The position numbers and the translations under genes were made by a program. Positions 8,112-9,516 of a DNA stretch of 9,516 nt are shown here, in pieces (position 1 is the stretch's first letter; each line of letters opens with the position of its first letter). Location of the stretch: positions 1 through 9,516 of the forward strand of contig JAFYIK010000107.1 of the NCBI GenBank assembly GCA_017538685.1, in the 5' to 3' direction. The notes under the pieces are model-generated. The model did no database searches, was not told the DNA's origin, and was given only the letters and a program-made list of their open reading frames with translations. Source of the DNA: Bacteroidales bacterium (lineage in GTDB: Bacteria; Bacteroidota; Bacteroidia; Bacteroidales; UBA932).

Positions 8112-9170
8112 TTATTTCTTGATTATGATATACGTGGGATAGTGGTCGGAATAACCTCCGATGAAAGAGCCGCCGGAGAAAGTACGGTAAGGGGTTCCCT
8201 TGTACTGACCGGTCTGCTGGGTCATAAAGTCTTTGTGGAAGACGCGGGCGTAATAACCCTTCTTTCCGCCGAGCTTGATGGGCTTGATCTTATAACCGCC
8301 GTTCGGGGCGTTCAGAAGGTTGTAGTTGACGTGGATAATGTCGAAGATGTTCCACACGCCCTGATATGCCAGGGAACCGTAACCGTCTTTGATGAGCTTG
8401 ATGAACGGATCGAAGAAATCGTCAGGAGTGACCTCCTCGGGTTTCTCCTTGCCGTGCAGCCAGACCACCATACTTTCGTCGGTGGGGTTGTCGTTCATAT
8501 CGCCCATTACCGCGATCTTGATGCCGGGATACTTCGCCTCCATCAGGCGCGAATGGTTGTAGATGATCTCTGCGCCACGGCTGCGGAGATTGCCGCCCTT
8601 GCCGCCTATCCTCGAAGGAAGGTGAGTCACGTAGAAGGCGAAATGCTCGTCGCCGATAAGACCGTGGACCATCAGGATGTCGCGGGTCCTGAAATAAGAG
8701 GTGTCAGTGTCCGAGAAGTCGATGGTGCTATGGAAATCGAACGGGATGCTCTCGCTGTCCAGATAAGTGAAGCGGTCCGGCTTGTAAAGCAGGGCCACAT
8801 CCACACCGCGGCGGTCCGGGCCGTCGTAGTGCACGATCTGGTAGTTCGCTTCAGCAATCTGAGGATCGGCCACGAGGTCCTCGAGCACAAGCCTGTTCTC
8901 GATCTCGCTGACTCCGAGGATGGTGTGCCACATCTTATTGTCATCCTTCATAGCGCGGATTACGCGGGCCATATTGTGGACTTTCTTCTCGTATTTGTCC
9001 TGAGTCCACTTGTTTCCTCCGGTAGGGAGATATTCGTCGTCGTTCTTCGCCGGATCGTCATAGATGTCGAAGAGGTTCTCCAGGTTGTAGAAACCTATCA
9101 CGTGAGTCTGCGCATTCGCAGAGAACGCAAGGAGAAGGAAGAGCGAAAAGACGTAAAATATTTTTTTCAT
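8112..9170 (-). CDS. Secreted endonuclease/exonuclease/phosphatase (EEP) family protein
   Basis: This protein belongs to the DNase I-like metal-dependent phosphoesterase superfamily. Members cleave DNA, RNA or other phosphodiesters and phosphate esters. It has 352 residues with a classical signal peptide, cut probably after ANA (18-20), so it should act in the periplasm or outside the cell. Superfamily motifs occur in order: YNLEN (28-32, Asn29), SEIEN (88-92, catalytic metal-ligand Glu89), DGPDRRGVDVAL (116-127), THLPSR (182-187, His183), GDMND (223-227, Asp224 and Asn226) and the closing SDHYP (341-345, Asp342 and His343). The active site looks complete. Where many EEP enzymes show an LDHI-like strand, this one has FDIIHVN (276-282). 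It lies 9 nt after an endonuclease gene and 3 nt before the TonB receptor, so DNA or RNA is the likeliest substrate, but phosphatase or lipid phosphodiesterase activity is not excluded. The ATG is supported by the signal peptide. Confidence 0.9.
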   Translation of the reverse strand: MKKIFYVFSLFLLLAFSANAQTHVIGFYNLENLFDIYDDPAKNDDEYLPTGGNKWTQDKYEKKVHNMARVIRAMKDDNKMWHTILGVSEIENRLVLEDLVADPQIAEANYQIVHYDGPDRRGVDVALLYKPDRFTYLDSESIPFDFHSTIDFSDTDTSYFRTRDILMVHGLIGDEHFAFYVTHLPSRIGGKGGNLRSRGAEIIYNHSRLMEAKYPGIKIAVMGDMNDNPTDESMVVWLHGKEKPEEVTPDDFFDPFIKLIKDGYGSLAYQGVWNIFDIIHVNYNLLNAPNGGYKIKPIKLGGKKGYYARVFHKDFMTQQTGQYKGTPYRTFSGGSFIGGYSDHYPTYIIIKK

Positions 9171-9179
9171 ATGAAAAGG

Positions 9180-9516
9180 TTATTGCCACCAGCTGTCTTC
9201 GGTGGATTCAATTTTAGTGTATAGGTCGGCTCCGACCATCGCTTCCAGATTCGGGAAGAAGTCGATGTCCATCATATCTTCAAGGTCATCGATGGTCATC
9301 GACTGGTCCATAATCTCCGAAGTTGCGTAGTATTCGTGATTGAAATAGAAACCGATTGCTGTGTAACCGCCCTGTTTTGCAGTGTTACCTATGGTTCCTC
9401 CTTTCTTGAAGCCCAGAAGCGCCTTGAAGTAGCCGACCGGCACCGCCACTTCTTTACCATCGTTATCTCTTGCCGTCTTGGTGTAGCCTCTGATGTCGCA
9501 GCCGGTAACCACGTAA
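9180..9516 (-). CDS. DNA/RNA non-specific endonuclease (NUC family), C-terminal 112 codons only
   Basis: The frame is open through the right edge, so the start and the catalytic DRGH-type beta-beta-alpha-metal motif are outside the window. What remains matches the C-terminal part of the Serratia nuclease/NucA family. The first full codons read YVVTGCDI, matching the WVVTG-type core strand. VAVPVGYFKALLGF then corresponds to the conserved VPTxFYK segment. YTAIGFYFNHEYY stands where most members have AFxxPN. TIDDLEDMMDIDFFPNL corresponds to the SIDEIExLTGLDFFPxLP motif, and the protein ends in WWQ before a TAA stop. No in-window codon is the true start; the GTG at 9512-9510 is internal. Enzymes of this family cut single- and double-stranded DNA and RNA, and Bacteroidota members are usually exported. 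The call rests on one half of the protein, but the DFFP block and strand order are distinctive. The EEP gene follows after 9 nt. Confidence 0.82.
   Translation of the reverse strand, partial: YVVTGCDIRGYTKTARDNDGKEVAVPVGYFKALLGFKKGGTIGNTAKQGGYTAIGFYFNHEYYATSEIMDQSMTIDDLEDMMDIDFFPNLEAMVGADLYTKIESTEDSWWQ

Larger units (their letters stand above)
1..9516 (-). other. Probable single seven-gene operon (extends beyond both window edges)
   Basis: Seven consecutive minus-strand genes are separated by 9 nt (9171-9179), 3 nt (8109-8111), 4 nt (5156-5159), 9 nt (4022-4030), 8 nt (2016-2023) and 1 nt (494). No gap can hold a rho-independent terminator, and no promoter can fit between genes except inside coding sequence, so cotranscription is the simplest reading. 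None of the junctions shows a purine-rich Shine-Dalgarno sequence at normal spacing, which is common in Bacteroidota. Both ends of the transcription unit, and therefore its promoter and terminator, lie outside the window. Confidence 0.75.

Noticed and set aside
9161..9167. Run of seven T, considered as a terminator tail
   Set aside because: On the coding strand it is the AAA-AAA lysine codons after the EEP start codon; no stem precedes it.
8142..9224. Plus-strand open frame of 360 codons antisense to the EEP gene
   Set aside because: It overlaps a gene with all EEP catalytic motifs and a signal peptide, and shows no domain of its own.
9510..9512. GTG as a start codon for the right-edge gene
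   Set aside because: The frame is open upstream to the window edge, and the residues before and after it form the conserved YVVTG core strand of the nuclease domain, so this GTG is an internal valine.

Overview
The window suggests a Bacteroidota genome, most likely order Bacteroidales. The markers are an outer-membrane TonB-dependent receptor with an N-terminal carboxypeptidase-regulatory-like domain, a DUF5689-type lipoprotein, several MKK-starting signal peptides, and start codons without Shine-Dalgarno sequences. Codon use is GC-rich by eye, which would fit an Alistipes/RC9-like gut lineage better than Bacteroides, but genus cannot be decided from the sequence.

All seven genes lie on the minus strand, so transcription runs from right to left. 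In order they are: the C-terminal part of a DNA/RNA non-specific endonuclease (9180-9516, cut by the window edge); a secreted endonuclease/exonuclease/phosphatase (EEP) enzyme (8112-9170); a 982-residue TonB-dependent receptor (5160-8108); a DUF5689/OB-fold lipoprotein (4031-5155); an M3 (Dcp-like) peptidyl-dipeptidase lipoprotein (2024-4021); gpmI, a cofactor-independent phosphoglycerate mutase (495-2015); and the first 164 codons of manA, mannose-6-phosphate isomerase (1-493, cut by the window edge). The gaps between genes are 9, 3, 4, 9, 8 and 1 nt. This leaves no room for internal terminators, so the array is probably one operon. No stretch over 300 bases lacks a gene, and I see no RNA genes, mobile elements, CRISPR arrays or notable repeats.

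The most interesting reading concerns the right half. Two exported nuclease-type enzymes, an OB-fold lipoprotein and an outer-membrane active transporter together look like a nucleic-acid scavenging locus, analogous to a polysaccharide utilisation locus but without SusC/SusD. The nucleases would cut extracellular DNA or RNA, the lipoprotein would bind it, and the receptor would import fragments. The families are recognised from sequence; the joint function is inference. The left half adds a peptide-degrading lipoprotein and two cytoplasmic sugar-metabolism enzymes, apparently on the same transcript.
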